The notes beneath the pieces are model-generated. The model did no database searches. It was given only the letters and a program-made list of their open reading frames with translations, and was not told where the DNA came from. A program made the translations under genes and the position numbers. From Streptantibioticus rubrisoli (GTDB lineage Bacteria > Actinomycetota > Actinomycetes > Streptomycetales > Streptomycetaceae), in assembly GCF_024436055.1 (NCBI RefSeq), contig NZ_JANFNH010000020.1, positions 1-64,000 on the forward strand: 64,000 nt of DNA, in the 5' to 3' direction. This document shows, piece by piece, positions 15,751 to 23,927 of this stretch. Every line of letters begins with the position of its first letter. Position 1 is the first letter of the stretch.

Positions 15751-16272
15751 CCGGTGGCTCACCTTATGTGGGCGGACAGCGCATTCCGTTCCACAAAACG
15801 AATTCCGCAGCGGAGCCCCCCGTTGTTTCACCGTGGCGGCGGGTAGCGGCACGCCGCGAGCAGGGAAGTTGGTGAACTCGCAGGGCTGGGCAGAGGCCGT
15901 TCGACAGGTCCAGTGGCTGGTTGAAGGAGCCGTGGCAGAGGTGGCGGAAGACAGCGGCGGTAGTGCGTATTCGTACTGGGCCGCAGGCGGCCGCAAGAGC
16001 CGGTTCTTGAACGACAAGGGCCGCAGCACCGACATGTGACCCGGCACGACGCTGCGTGAATTCCGAAGGCGGACATCGCACTTCGACTCGACCGAACACT
16101 TGTCGCGGCGTCAGTTCCCTCTTCGTCCACCGTGGTCGCTCACCAGCCGCCTCAGCGCCAACCGACCGATCGAACGGGGTCGCTGCTGCCCCTGCTGGCC
16201 CTCGCCCGCCGGCCCTCCGGGGTGCGCCGTCGGTGGGAGCGCCCGGAGGGAGCGCTGCCCGGTGCCGCGACC
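15751..16272. other. Region without a supported gene
   Basis: About 520 bases between the cupredoxin operon promoter and the 3' end of the ABC exporter gene. Open frames exist on both strands but none has a ribosome site, recognisable domain or steady codon bias. It holds no obvious IS end. Confidence 0.4.
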
Positions 16273-18072
16273 CTAGCCGACGACGCGGACCGCCCTGAGG
16301 TACGGGGCCTCGTCCTGGCCTCCTGACGTGGGCGGTGTCGCAGGGAGCCGGACCGTGCGGGTCGCCACGTCCAGCAGCGCCGGGCGGTGCGTGGTCATGA
16401 CCACCGTCCGGCCGGCGACCAGTCGCTGAAGGGCGCCGATCACCAGCTGCTCGGCGTCCGCGTCGAGACCGGACGTCGGTTCGTCCAGCAGCACGATGGG
16501 CGCGTCGGCGAGCAGCGCGCGGGCGATCGCCACCCGCTGGCGCTGACCACCCGACAGTCCGGTCCCGCGGTCACCGACCCGGGTGGCGAGACCGTCCGGA
16601 AGGTGCTGCGCGAAGTCGGTGACGAGCGCGGCCCGGGCCGCCACGGCCACATCGGCGTCGTCGGCGTCCGGTCGGGCATAGCGGATGTTCTCGGCCAGCG
16701 TGCCGGGGAACAAATACGTGTCCTGTAGTACGACCGCGACCTGCCGGTGCAGCCAGGGCTCCGGGAGTTCGGTGGTCGCTCGGCCGTCGATGGCCACCGA
16801 ACCGAGGGTGGGCGGATACAGGCCCGCGATCAGAGCGAGCGAGGTGGACTTGCCCGCGCCGTTCGGGCCGGCCAGCGCGACCCGTTCGCCGGGCAGCACG
16901 GTCAGGTCCAGCCCGCGCAGCGCGAGCCGGGACCCGTAGGCCATCGAGACGCACCGGAAGTCGATCCGGCCAGCCGTTCGAACGGGCAGCCCCGCCTCGC
17001 TCCGCGCCGGGCTGCGCGGCTCGTCCAGGATGCCCAGGATGCGCTCGCCGGAGGCCTGGCCCTGGGCGAAGGTGACGGAGAGACGGGAGAGTGATTTGAT
17101 CGGCGAGACCATGCTGTTGAGGTAGCTCACCGCCACCACCAGCTGGCCGATGCTCCACCAGTGGTTCAGTACCCCCGATCCGCCGATCCACAGCAGCAGC
17201 GCGGTGCCGCCCGCCGTCGCCAGCTCCAGCAACGGCACCCGGAGCGCCTGCACTCGGGTCGTCGCCAGCCCGGCCTGCAGGGCGCCCTCGCTCTCCACGG
17301 CGAAGCGGTGGTCGTGCAGGTCCTGGCGGCCGAAGGAGTGCACGGTGCGGATGCCGTGCAGGGTTTCGGTGACCAGCGTGGCGAGCCGGCCCTCGGCCTC
17401 GCGTTCACGGCGTGCCGCCCGGTGGCCGAGCCTGCGGTTGTGCGACCCGATGACGTAGACGAGTGGGATACAGCCGATGCCGATCAGGCCGAACCGCCAG
17501 TCCAGCCACAGCAGTGCGATGGCGAAGCTGCCGGCCGAGAGCATGCCGGGCAGGAGCGTCGCGAACAGGGCGACCAGGCTGTCCTTGATGCGGGCGCAGT
17601 CGGTGATGATCCGGCTGGTCGACTCGCCCACGGCCTGTCGGTCGTGATAGCTCATCGGCAGTCGTTGCAGATGTCCGTAGGCGTCCGCGCGGATCGCCAC
17701 GCTCATTCGTTCGCCGACGCCGTTCATCACGCGGTCGCCGGCGTAGTCGAACGCGCCGGAGACGGCGGCGGTTACCACCACCGCCCCGGCCGCGGTGGCG
17801 AGCATCGTCGCTTTTCCGGTGCCGAAGACGCCGATCAGGTGGGTGAGCGGATTGTGCGCGGAGGCTGCACCGAGGACCCGGTCGACCACGGCGGCGATCG
17901 GCCACGGCGCCGCGAGGTCGGCGGCCATCTCGCAGATCCGCAGGCCCAGGCCGAGGCAGAACATGCCTAGGTACGGCAGGCCGTAGCCGCGGAACCGCCA
18001 CAGCACCTGCCCCTGGTCCGCGCTCCGTATGCCCCGGTTGCCGGTCACGGCCGGATCGCCGCCCCCGGCCAC
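16273..18072 (-). CDS. ABC exporter, fused membrane and ATPase domains
   Basis: A 599-residue half-transporter. Residues ~35-310 form a six-helix exporter membrane domain (YLGMFCLGLGLRICEM, then HLQRLPMSYHDRQAVGEST typical of type 1 exporters). Residues ~345-590 form the ATPase: Walker A GPNGAGKST, Q-loop VVLQDTYLFPGT, signature LSGGQRQRVAIARAL, Walker B PIVLLDEPTSGLD and the H-loop TTHRPAL. It would work as a homodimer or with a partner to export a peptide, lipid or drug. Start GTG at 18072 is preceded by AGGAGG and overlaps the metallopeptidase gene by 28 bases; a GTG at 18048 (GTGA overlap) is an alternative. It is the last gene of a three-gene coupled operon. Confidence 0.9.
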   Translation of the reverse strand: MAGGGDPAVTGNRGIRSADQGQVLWRFRGYGLPYLGMFCLGLGLRICEMAADLAAPWPIAAVVDRVLGAASAHNPLTHLIGVFGTGKATMLATAAGAVVVTAAVSGAFDYAGDRVMNGVGERMSVAIRADAYGHLQRLPMSYHDRQAVGESTSRIITDCARIKDSLVALFATLLPGMLSAGSFAIALLWLDWRFGLIGIGCIPLVYVIGSHNRRLGHRAARREREAEGRLATLVTETLHGIRTVHSFGRQDLHDHRFAVESEGALQAGLATTRVQALRVPLLELATAGGTALLLWIGGSGVLNHWWSIGQLVVAVSYLNSMVSPIKSLSRLSVTFAQGQASGERILGILDEPRSPARSEAGLPVRTAGRIDFRCVSMAYGSRLALRGLDLTVLPGERVALAGPNGAGKSTSLALIAGLYPPTLGSVAIDGRATTELPEPWLHRQVAVVLQDTYLFPGTLAENIRYARPDADDADVAVAARAALVTDFAQHLPDGLATRVGDRGTGLSGGQRQRVAIARALLADAPIVLLDEPTSGLDADAEQLVIGALQRLVAGRTVVMTTHRPALLDVATRTVRLPATPPTSGGQDEAPYLRAVRVVG

Positions 18073-19217
18073 CGTGCGGCCTCCTGCGATGCCTCAGGCA
18101 ACGGCGTCCGCGCATCCGGCGATGCGGCTCGGGTCTGCATCCGCACCCGCAGTTCCCCGTTGTCGCCGTAGGGGAGGACGCCGTGGTCGGCCATGGCGCC
18201 GGCCACGACCCGGGCGCTGGCCGGATCGGCGGCGAGGAGCTCGCGCAGCAACTCGGCGAAGAGGCTGCGACGTTGCTGTTCCTCGGCCACATCGGTCCCG
18301 CGGCTGCCGAACCGGGTCATCGCGGTGAGCAGGGTGCGGGTGATACCGGCACCGTCGGCCTGTCGTACGCGCTCGTGAGCCGTCCACAAGGCGGACGCCC
18401 ACACGGTGCCGTTGGCGTGTGCCTGGCCCCTGCCCGGGCGCAGGCAGGCGGTGGTCCAGCGAGCGGCGAGCCGCCGGCGGCGCTGGTCCCACGGCGGGAT
18501 GTTGCCGCGGTGCCAGCCGTAGATGTCGGGGGTGCCGAGGAGGACGGCGGTGAGGAAATCGGCCGTGCCCTCGTCGAGGGCGACCTTGCCGTTGTGCTGG
18601 TCCAGCGGCGGGCGCAGGCGGTTCGCCCGGAAGTCCGCGGTGTGGCGGCATATGTGGTGGCCGACCTCGTGGTAGATGATCGCCGCGTTGTGCGCGGGCG
18701 CGTGGAAGTAGCGGGAACTCCCGGGATCAGGGCGCTCGATGAAGCGGCGACCGGTGCCCAGATGGATCTCGCCCGACCGGGCCGGCGGCTCGGGCTCCGG
18801 CGGTGATGCCTCCCCCGGCAGCCGGTAGTGCCCTCCGCTCCAGGCCCGGCCCGGTACGGAGTGCGTGCCGATCCGGATGACCAGGGGCGGCAGCGGCCGG
18901 TCCAGCAGCCGGGCGGCGAGGTTCAGCACGCGGGCAGCGTGGTACGTGGTGTTGGTCACCCCGAAGCCGCGGGCCTGGTACTGGGCCTCCGGCCCGGCGA
19001 GCGGACCGCCGCCCGCCGCCGGGTCGAAGAGGTACGCGTGCTCATCCCGATCACGGAACAGGTCGCCGTCGCGCTCGTCCCGTACCGTCAGTCCGGCCAA
19101 GCTCAGCTCGGCGGGTCCGGTCACGGTGGCGTCGAGCTCGACTTCACACAGTCGTCCCGGTCCCACAGGCCGGTCTGGGCCAAGATGATGATCCATCAGG
19201 TAAGCGGTGACCCTCAT
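18045..19217 (-). CDS. HExxH metallopeptidase-like protein
   Basis: A 390-residue protein with a gluzincin zinc site: HEVGHH at 183-188 (H183, E184, H187) and a distal Glu in LDEGTADFL (E216). The preceding NTTYHAARVLN and the EGTADF motif resemble M4/M36-type peptidases, but the overall length and order do not match a family I can name. There is no signal peptide, so it may act in the cytoplasm, for example on a substrate later exported by the adjacent ABC protein. Start ATG at 19217 overlaps the preceding stop (ATGA). Alternative: a non-catalytic zinc protein, less likely given the complete motif. Confidence 0.75.
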   Translation of the reverse strand: MRVTAYLMDHHLGPDRPVGPGRLCEVELDATVTGPAELSLAGLTVRDERDGDLFRDRDEHAYLFDPAAGGGPLAGPEAQYQARGFGVTNTTYHAARVLNLAARLLDRPLPPLVIRIGTHSVPGRAWSGGHYRLPGEASPPEPEPPARSGEIHLGTGRRFIERPDPGSSRYFHAPAHNAAIIYHEVGHHICRHTADFRANRLRPPLDQHNGKVALDEGTADFLTAVLLGTPDIYGWHRGNIPPWDQRRRRLAARWTTACLRPGRGQAHANGTVWASALWTAHERVRQADGAGITRTLLTAMTRFGSRGTDVAEEQQRRSLFAELLRELLAADPASARVVAGAMADHGVLPYGDNGELRVRMQTRAASPDARTPLPEASQEAARWPGAAIRP

Positions 19218-20245
19218 ATCGCCGGGACCCTTTCGGCGAGCAGGTCCACAGCCGCGCCGCCGGCCAGCTGGGCGGGTGACAGCACCGGCAGACCGGTGGC
19301 CGCCGCCGCCTCCCGGGACGCCAGCGGGCTTGCCGTGATCAGCCCACTGACCGCCAGGACCGGCACCCCGACCGCGTAGAGCAGATCGACACCGGCGTGA
19401 GCGGCGAGAGCATCACCCACCGCGAGGACCGCCCCACGGCAGATGCCCGGCAGATGGCGGGTCAGCCGGCGCGTCTCCTCCTGCAACAGACCGTCGGCGA
19501 TCTCCAGCACGATCGCTTCGGCACCGTCGTGACCGAGCGCGTCACGCATCGCCACCATGGTCCGCAACAGCCGTTCGGGCGGATAGCCGAAGGTCGAGGA
19601 CATCCCGAAGTCGATGAAGTCCACGACATGCCGGGCACCGGCGTCGACGTAGGCCCAGCGGTCCTTGCCGCTGCCGGAGCCGGTGACCTTCGCCGCTCCG
19701 GCGGCCAGGCCCGCGTGCGTCCAGCCACTGATCAGCCCGGCCGCTGCGGTCGTCTTCCCCGAGTTCATCGATGAGCCGACGACCGCTACCGTCGGCGGTT
19801 GTGTGCCCGACCGCGACTGCGGCAGGGACGGAGGCCGCGGCCGTGCGAAGTGTTCCAGTGACAGAGCACGCCCGTGATCGTCCGTCAGCGGTCCGAGCAC
19901 ATCCAGCTCGGTCGGCGGAAGGCAGTCGGTGTGCCAGGAGACGGCGATGCCGACCACCCCGCCCGCGGTGAGCAGGTGCGCCTTCGGCTCGTGCCGGTGG
20001 TAGCCCTCGTAGACGTCGGTCGCATACCGGTTGCCACAGGCGCCCACCACCAGGTCGCCCCTGTGGAGCCGCACCCTGCGGCCGTGTGCGTCCTCCAGAT
20101 GGTCATGGGCTCCGACCCTGGTGACCTGAGTCACCACCAGATCGCCGAGGCGGAGCGGCACGGACGGTGCGCCGAGTCGGCACTGCCTCGCATCGGGCAC
20201 TGTGCGCGTGACATGGCTCCACTTGGCGGTGAACAGCTCTCTCAT
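19214..20245 (-). CDS. P-loop NTPase of DUF1611-like type
   Basis: A 343-residue protein. The N-terminal ~130 residues include a beta-rich part with HRGDLVVGACGNRYATDVYE and GYHRHEPKAHLL. The C-terminal half is a P-loop domain: GSSMNSGKTTAAAGLISGW (157-175) with the switch-like KVTGSGSGKDRWAYVDAG and EIADGLLQEETRRL. The NSGKTT motif and following layout resemble DUF1611 and MobB-like proteins. Start ATG at 20245 after AGGAG. First of three coupled genes (P-loop protein, metallopeptidase, ABC exporter), suggesting joint synthesis or processing of an exported product. Nucleotide specificity cannot be read. Confidence 0.7.
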   Translation of the reverse strand: MRELFTAKWSHVTRTVPDARQCRLGAPSVPLRLGDLVVTQVTRVGAHDHLEDAHGRRVRLHRGDLVVGACGNRYATDVYEGYHRHEPKAHLLTAGGVVGIAVSWHTDCLPPTELDVLGPLTDDHGRALSLEHFARPRPPSLPQSRSGTQPPTVAVVGSSMNSGKTTAAAGLISGWTHAGLAAGAAKVTGSGSGKDRWAYVDAGARHVVDFIDFGMSSTFGYPPERLLRTMVAMRDALGHDGAEAIVLEIADGLLQEETRRLTRHLPGICRGAVLAVGDALAAHAGVDLLYAVGVPVLAVSGLITASPLASREAAAATGLPVLSPAQLAGGAAVDLLAERVPAI

Positions 20246-20319
20246 TGCTACTCCTGGCAGGCCCTCAGCCTCGGCGGACGAGCGGCCCTTTCGTTGGGAT
20301 CTACGGAATGTTGGGATGT

Positions 20320-20745
20320 CTACGGGACGCTGGGGGCTGCGGGACGACGGCCTCGCGCGGTTGCCTGCCAGGCAGCGAGGAGCAGCAAGGTCCCGGTCTC
20401 CAGCAGGAGGCTGAGCAGGGCCTGGGGTGCAGGCGTAAGGCCGTGTTCGGTGAAGCCGAAGACACCGATCGTGCGGGAGGCGGTGAACCCGGCGAGAGCG
20501 CCGAGCGCGACGCCGGCAGCCGCGGCCCTGAGCAGCACCGGTGCTGTGAACAGCACCAGGCCGGCGACTGCGAAGGCGGCGCTCGCCTGAAGCAGGAACA
20601 GGGCGCCGACGACGTGGATGAAGCGGTACCCGGCCAGGTAGAGCTGCGCGTGGATGTAGCCGCTCCCGGCGAGCGTGGCGGCGACGGCCAGGCGTACCGG
20701 GAAGGCCGGACGTATCGCGGAGCCGAGTCTGTTGCTGGCATTCAT
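20320..20745 (-). CDS. Four-helix membrane protein (module B)
   Basis: A 141-residue paralogue of 13704-14162: SGYIHAQLYLAGYRFIHVVG and then GALFLLQASAAFAVAGLV, with SRTIGVFGFTEHGLTPAPQA shared almost word for word. The start at 20745 (MNASNRLGSAIRPAF) is chosen because GGAGGAG lies 8 bases upstream. The open frame continues further upstream to 20850, where an ATG overlaps the cupredoxin stop; that extension is treated as a separate remnant. Lies 74 bases before the P-loop operon on the same strand and may be cotranscribed with it. Confidence 0.75.
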   Translation of the reverse strand: MNASNRLGSAIRPAFPVRLAVAATLAGSGYIHAQLYLAGYRFIHVVGALFLLQASAAFAVAGLVLFTAPVLLRAAAAGVALGALAGFTASRTIGVFGFTEHGLTPAPQALLSLLLETGTLLLLAAWQATARGRRPAAPSVP

Positions 20746-20850
20746 GCGACGTTCTCCTCCGAGTCGATGCCTTGTGATGCCGTGTCCGTCAGCTGGCTTG
20801 TCGAGGTCCATGCCTGGCGCCTCGTCGTGCGTGTACGGGTACTGGTTCAT
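20746..20850 (-). pseudogene. Probable remnant of a metallophosphoesterase N terminus
   Basis: The frame begins at an ATG overlapping the cupredoxin stop (ATGA), exactly as the phosphoesterase does in module A, and encodes MNQYPYTHDEAPGMDLDKPA then DGHGITRHRL. This parallels the module A start (PTHDSNGDGEHGMTRRQL). The rest of the enzyme is missing and the frame fuses into the downstream membrane-protein gene. Probably a deletion scar; the similarity is short. Confidence 0.4.
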
Positions 20851-21320
20851 GGGGTCACCACCACGGTTGCGGTCATGAAGGGATGGATGGTGCACAGGTA
20901 GGCATAGGTGCCGGCTTTGGTGAACGTGTATCGGTAGGTGGCGCCGGTCGTCAGCGGTGCCGAGTGCAAGGGCCCGCCCGATCCGGAGCTGGTCACGGTG
21001 TGGGCGTCGGTGTCCTTGTTGGTCCAGGTCACCGTCGTACCCGCCTTGACCTTCAGGCTGGTTGGTGCGAACGCGAAGTTCTGGATCGTCACCGCGCTCC
21101 CGGCGACGGGTGCCGTTGCGGCCGGCGAGCTTGCCGGTGCGCTCATGCTGGGCATCGCCGGGGAGCTCGGGGCGGACCTCGAGGCACCGCCGGAACCAGT
21201 GGAGGAGGAATGCGGTGATGCGCCGCAGGCGCTGAGCAGCCCCAGCGTGCCCGCGGTGGCAACAGCCAGCCCAGCTGCCACCAGGGACCGTCGGGGTGAT
21301 GGAAGTGAGTTCAGGTGCAT
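20847..21320 (-). CDS. Cupredoxin lipoprotein (module B)
   Basis: A 157-residue paralogue of 15106-15621. Lipobox LLSACGA, a Ser/Ala/Pro linker with extra methionines (PAMPSMSAPA), then the cupredoxin domain VTIQNFAFAPTSLKVKAGTT with copper ligands in DAHTVTS and LCTIHPFM. The Met-rich linker could add copper binding. Located 52 bases downstream of 21373-21729 and likely transcribed from the ECF-type promoter at 21793. Confidence 0.87.
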   Translation of the reverse strand: MHLNSLPSPRRSLVAAGLAVATAGTLGLLSACGASPHSSSTGSGGASRSAPSSPAMPSMSAPASSPAATAPVAGSAVTIQNFAFAPTSLKVKAGTTVTWTNKDTDAHTVTSSGSGGPLHSAPLTTGATYRYTFTKAGTYAYLCTIHPFMTATVVVTP

Positions 21321-21372
21321 GGGTGCGTGCTCTCTACTGATCAGCCCACGGATGGGGCCGGGCGGGGGTCGG

Positions 21373-21729
21373 TCATCCGGTCGGTGTTCCGTGCTCGGAC
21401 GCGGGATCGAAGAGGTGCACGGCTTCCAGGTCGACTCGGCCGCCGTGCTGCCGTGCGCGGATGGCCCGGATGTGGGGGTGTCGGCTGAGCAGCAGGTCGA
21501 TGGCGTAGCGGAGTACGGCGAACGGGGCCTGCGCCGGAAGCTGGACGCGGGCGGCGTCGGTTGCGACGGCGTAGCCGCTGTGCGTTATGACGAGCGCGTC
21601 CGGCAGGACGCGGGCGGTGAATCCGCTGTGCTCGCGGAGCGCGTCGTAGAGCCGCAGTACGTGGTCGGGCCGCGTGTTCGGCCGCGCGGTGGGGGAGGCC
21701 TCGAGGGGCGGCGGAACCATCTCGGTCAT
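21373..21729 (-). CDS. Hypothetical protein (118 aa) under ECF-type promoter
   Basis: Begins MTEMVPPPLEASPTARP and has a folded-looking body (HVLRLYDALREHSGFTARVL, PFAVLRYAIDLLLSRHPHIR). No signal peptide and no recognised domain. AAGGAG precedes the ATG with the same leader as 24428, and an ECF-type promoter lies 67 bases upstream. First gene before cupredoxin B, so probably coregulated with it. Confidence 0.65.
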   Translation of the reverse strand: MTEMVPPPLEASPTARPNTRPDHVLRLYDALREHSGFTARVLPDALVITHSGYAVATDAARVQLPAQAPFAVLRYAIDLLLSRHPHIRAIRARQHGGRVDLEAVHLFDPASEHGTPTG

Positions 21730-21792
21730 CGCGGTTCACTCCTTGCGGTTGGGGGAGGTGGGGGATGATCCCGAGGATCAGTGCTCGTCGGG

Positions 21793-21823
21793 TTTCACGG
21801 GTGCCGGGGCCCGTGCGGTTCGG
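21793..21823 (-). promoter_or_regulatory. ECF-type promoter, copy 3
   Basis: Minus strand CCGAACCG and CCGTGAAA with exactly 17 bases between GAAC and CCGTG; 67 bases upstream of the ATG at 21729. Closely matches the box at 9834, including the CGCACGG that follows GAAC. Confidence 0.62.
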
Positions 21824-21880
21824 TGTGTAAGCACCTTTTGTGAGATTTCGGAGTTTTGCGGAATATGCAATGATCGACTT

Positions 21881-22483
21881 ATGCCGTGGAGTCTTCGGAA
21901 ACGCGGTCCATCGAGTGAGCCGGATCGCTCCGGGAACCGTGTCTCTGATACGGGGACCGTTTCCCGCGCGGACGAGGAACTGCTGCGCGCGCTGTACGCG
22001 GAGCATGCCGGACCGCTGCTTCACTTCGTTCTGCGGCTGACCTCAGGAGACTGGCAATGGGCCGAGGATGTCGTGCAGGAGACACTGCTGCGGGCCTGGC
22101 AGCACCCGGCGGCGTTCGACCCCGAGCGCGGACCGGCCCGGGCGTGGCTGTGCACGGTCGCCCGGAATCTCGTCATCGACGCCCACCGGGCCCGCCGGGC
22201 CAGGCCGCCCGAGGCCGATGGGGAGGCGCTGGAACGGGTCGCGGAGCAGGCACCGGGAGAAGACGAGATCGAGCAAGCGCTGCAAAGCTGGGCGGTGGCC
22301 GAGGCCATCCGGACCCTCTCCCCGGAACACCGGGCCGTGCTGCTGGAGACGTACTACAGAGGCCGGACGATGGTCGAGGCCGCGGAGGTGCTGGGCATTC
22401 CGGTAGGCACCGTGAAGTCGCGCACGTACTACGCCTTGAAGGCGCTGCGGCTGGAGCTGCAGGAACGGGGCATCGAGCCGTGA
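21881..22483 (+). CDS. ECF-type RNA polymerase sigma factor
   Basis: A 200-residue sigma-70 family protein with only regions 2 and 4. Region 2: ALYAEHAGPLLHFVLRLTSG, then WAEDVVQETLLRAWQ and ARAWLCTVARNLVIDAHRAR. Region 4: AIRTLSPEHRAVLLETYYRG, then VEAAEVLGIPVGTVKSRTYY. This is the SigK/SigL-like layout. The gene is followed by its anti-sigma gene (22509). The ATG at 21881 has no clear ribosome site, so the message may be leaderless or start at the GTG near 21939. It probably drives the four GAAC-N17-CCGTG promoters in the window; this is inferred. Confidence 0.88.
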   Translation: MPWSLRKRGPSSEPDRSGNRVSDTGTVSRADEELLRALYAEHAGPLLHFVLRLTSGDWQWAEDVVQETLLRAWQHPAAFDPERGPARAWLCTVARNLVIDAHRARRARPPEADGEALERVAEQAPGEDEIEQALQSWAVAEAIRTLSPEHRAVLLETYYRGRTMVEAAEVLGIPVGTVKSRTYYALKALRLELQERGIEP

Positions 22484-22508
22484 CAGCGGTGTGGAGGAGG
22501 TGCGGACC

Positions 22509-23312
22509 ATGAATGGCGACCGTGACGCCATCCGGTTCTCCCTGGGCGGGTACGTGCTGGGAACGCTGACCCCGGCGGAGACGGAGCAGGTGCGAGCCCA
22601 CCTCGCGGAATGCGACGAGTGCCGGGCCGAGCACGCCGAACTGGCGGGGCTGCCCGCGCTACTCGCGACGGTCAGCGAGGCTGAGGCCGCGGGCGCGGCA
22701 GCGCCCACGGCCAGCGAGGAGCTGGCCGACCGGTTGGTACGGCGGGCCGCCGAAAGCGCGGGAGCGCAGTCGGAGCCGCCGCAGCCTGCCGCTGCTCACG
22801 TGCTGGGGGTACCGCGGCGACCCCAGCGAAGCCGACTCGACCGGCTGCTCCAGCAGGCCGCGTCCCGACGGCGTACCGCCGTGCGGAGGCAACTGGTCGG
22901 GGTCGCAGTCGCCACGACGCTCATCGCCGCGGCAGCGTCGGGCGGTACGTGGCTGGCTACCATCGCTGCCACGACCAGCCAGGTGGCGCAGCCCGCACCG
23001 ACGTCACCGGCCCCGGTCCGCACTTTCTCCGGAACCGACCCCACCACCGGCGTGTCCGCCTCGGTGAAGGTCTCGCCCGCAGCCTGGGGCAGCGCCGTGC
23101 AGGTCTCGGCGCAGGGAGCGCCCCCCGGGATCACATGCAGGCTGCAAGCGGTCGCGGTCACGGGCACCACAGCGACCGCCGCCACGTGGCAGGCAGGCAA
23201 GTATCCGGGTGGTGCCAAGATTTCCGGGACCGTACCCATGTCCCCAGGAACGATCAGTCACTTCGACATCTACGCCGGCAGCGGCCAGAAGCTGGTCACC
23301 ATCTCGGCTTGA
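22509..23312 (+). CDS. Zinc-finger anti-sigma factor (module B)
   Basis: A 267-residue partner of the sigma factor ending 25 bases upstream. ZAS motif in RAHLAECDECRAEHAEL (H-x3-C-x2-C), a single membrane helix after RRQLVGVAVATTLIAAAASG, and an extracytoplasmic RskA-like domain ending HFDIYAGSGQKLVTISA. Paralogous to 11859-12656 along its whole length, with a longer linker. It would hold the sigma factor at the membrane until an envelope signal, perhaps copper or redox, releases it; the signal is not shown by sequence. Start at 22509 after GGAGGAGG. Confidence 0.88.
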   Translation: MNGDRDAIRFSLGGYVLGTLTPAETEQVRAHLAECDECRAEHAELAGLPALLATVSEAEAAGAAAPTASEELADRLVRRAAESAGAQSEPPQPAAAHVLGVPRRPQRSRLDRLLQQAASRRRTAVRRQLVGVAVATTLIAAAASGGTWLATIAATTSQVAQPAPTSPAPVRTFSGTDPTTGVSASVKVSPAAWGSAVQVSAQGAPPGITCRLQAVAVTGTTATAATWQAGKYPGGAKISGTVPMSPGTISHFDIYAGSGQKLVTISA

Positions 23313-23927
23313 GACCTCGGCCTGGTCGGCATCTCGTGGCCAGCGGTGATGGGTCAGCATCGGCGTTCGTCGCCACCGAGGCTTGCGCGGAAGACAATGT
23401 GCGCGGATTCGAAGCGTTGGCGGCTCGGAGCCTGGCGGGTGCCTCGGCTTTGACGGCGCCTCGGCCAAGTGCGACGCGGCGGCGGTGTCCGCGGGGAGTC
23501 CCTGGGTGAGAAGCCCCCGGTACGTCGGTTGGCGTCTGGTCAGCCCGAGGGGGCCCGGCGTGCCTGCTCGACCGCGGGCCGCCCGCCCTGCGCTTCGGCG
23601 ACGACATTGGCGGGGTCCCCCGGCGATCAGGCTGGTGATCGCATGGCCATGATGGTGGGCTACGTAGCAGACGGGGTGAAGGCACCGCCCGACGTCGGAC
23701 GAAGACGGCCCCTCGTCCCGAAGGCCTCAGCCTGGGGCAACGCACCGAGTAGTGCGTCACGGTTTCCGTGTGGCGCGACGTTCCCCGCGGGACAGGGAAG
23801 GCGGTTTCGGGCGACTGCGGTCATCCCCGCCCCATCGCCGACGGCGGAAGGGAAGGCCATGACGTGCTCAGCGCGTCGCCATGTGAGCGACGCGCTGACG
23901 TAGTGGCCGAGGCCTCACTGGGTTCGG
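23313..23927. other. Region without a supported gene
   Basis: About 615 bases downstream of the anti-sigma gene. Open frames occur on both strands, including one on the plus strand containing MAMMVGYVADGVKAPPDVGR near 23643, but none has a ribosome site or a recognisable family. Possibly degraded coding DNA. Confidence 0.4.

Noticed and set aside
15725-16039. Plus-strand frame of 104 codons before the ABC gene
   Set aside because: No ribosome site, no domain, uneven third-position G+C.
23296-23903. Overlapping open frames on both strands after the anti-sigma gene
   Set aside because: None has a ribosome site or family resemblance; amino-acid composition is typical of antisense or non-coding high-GC DNA.
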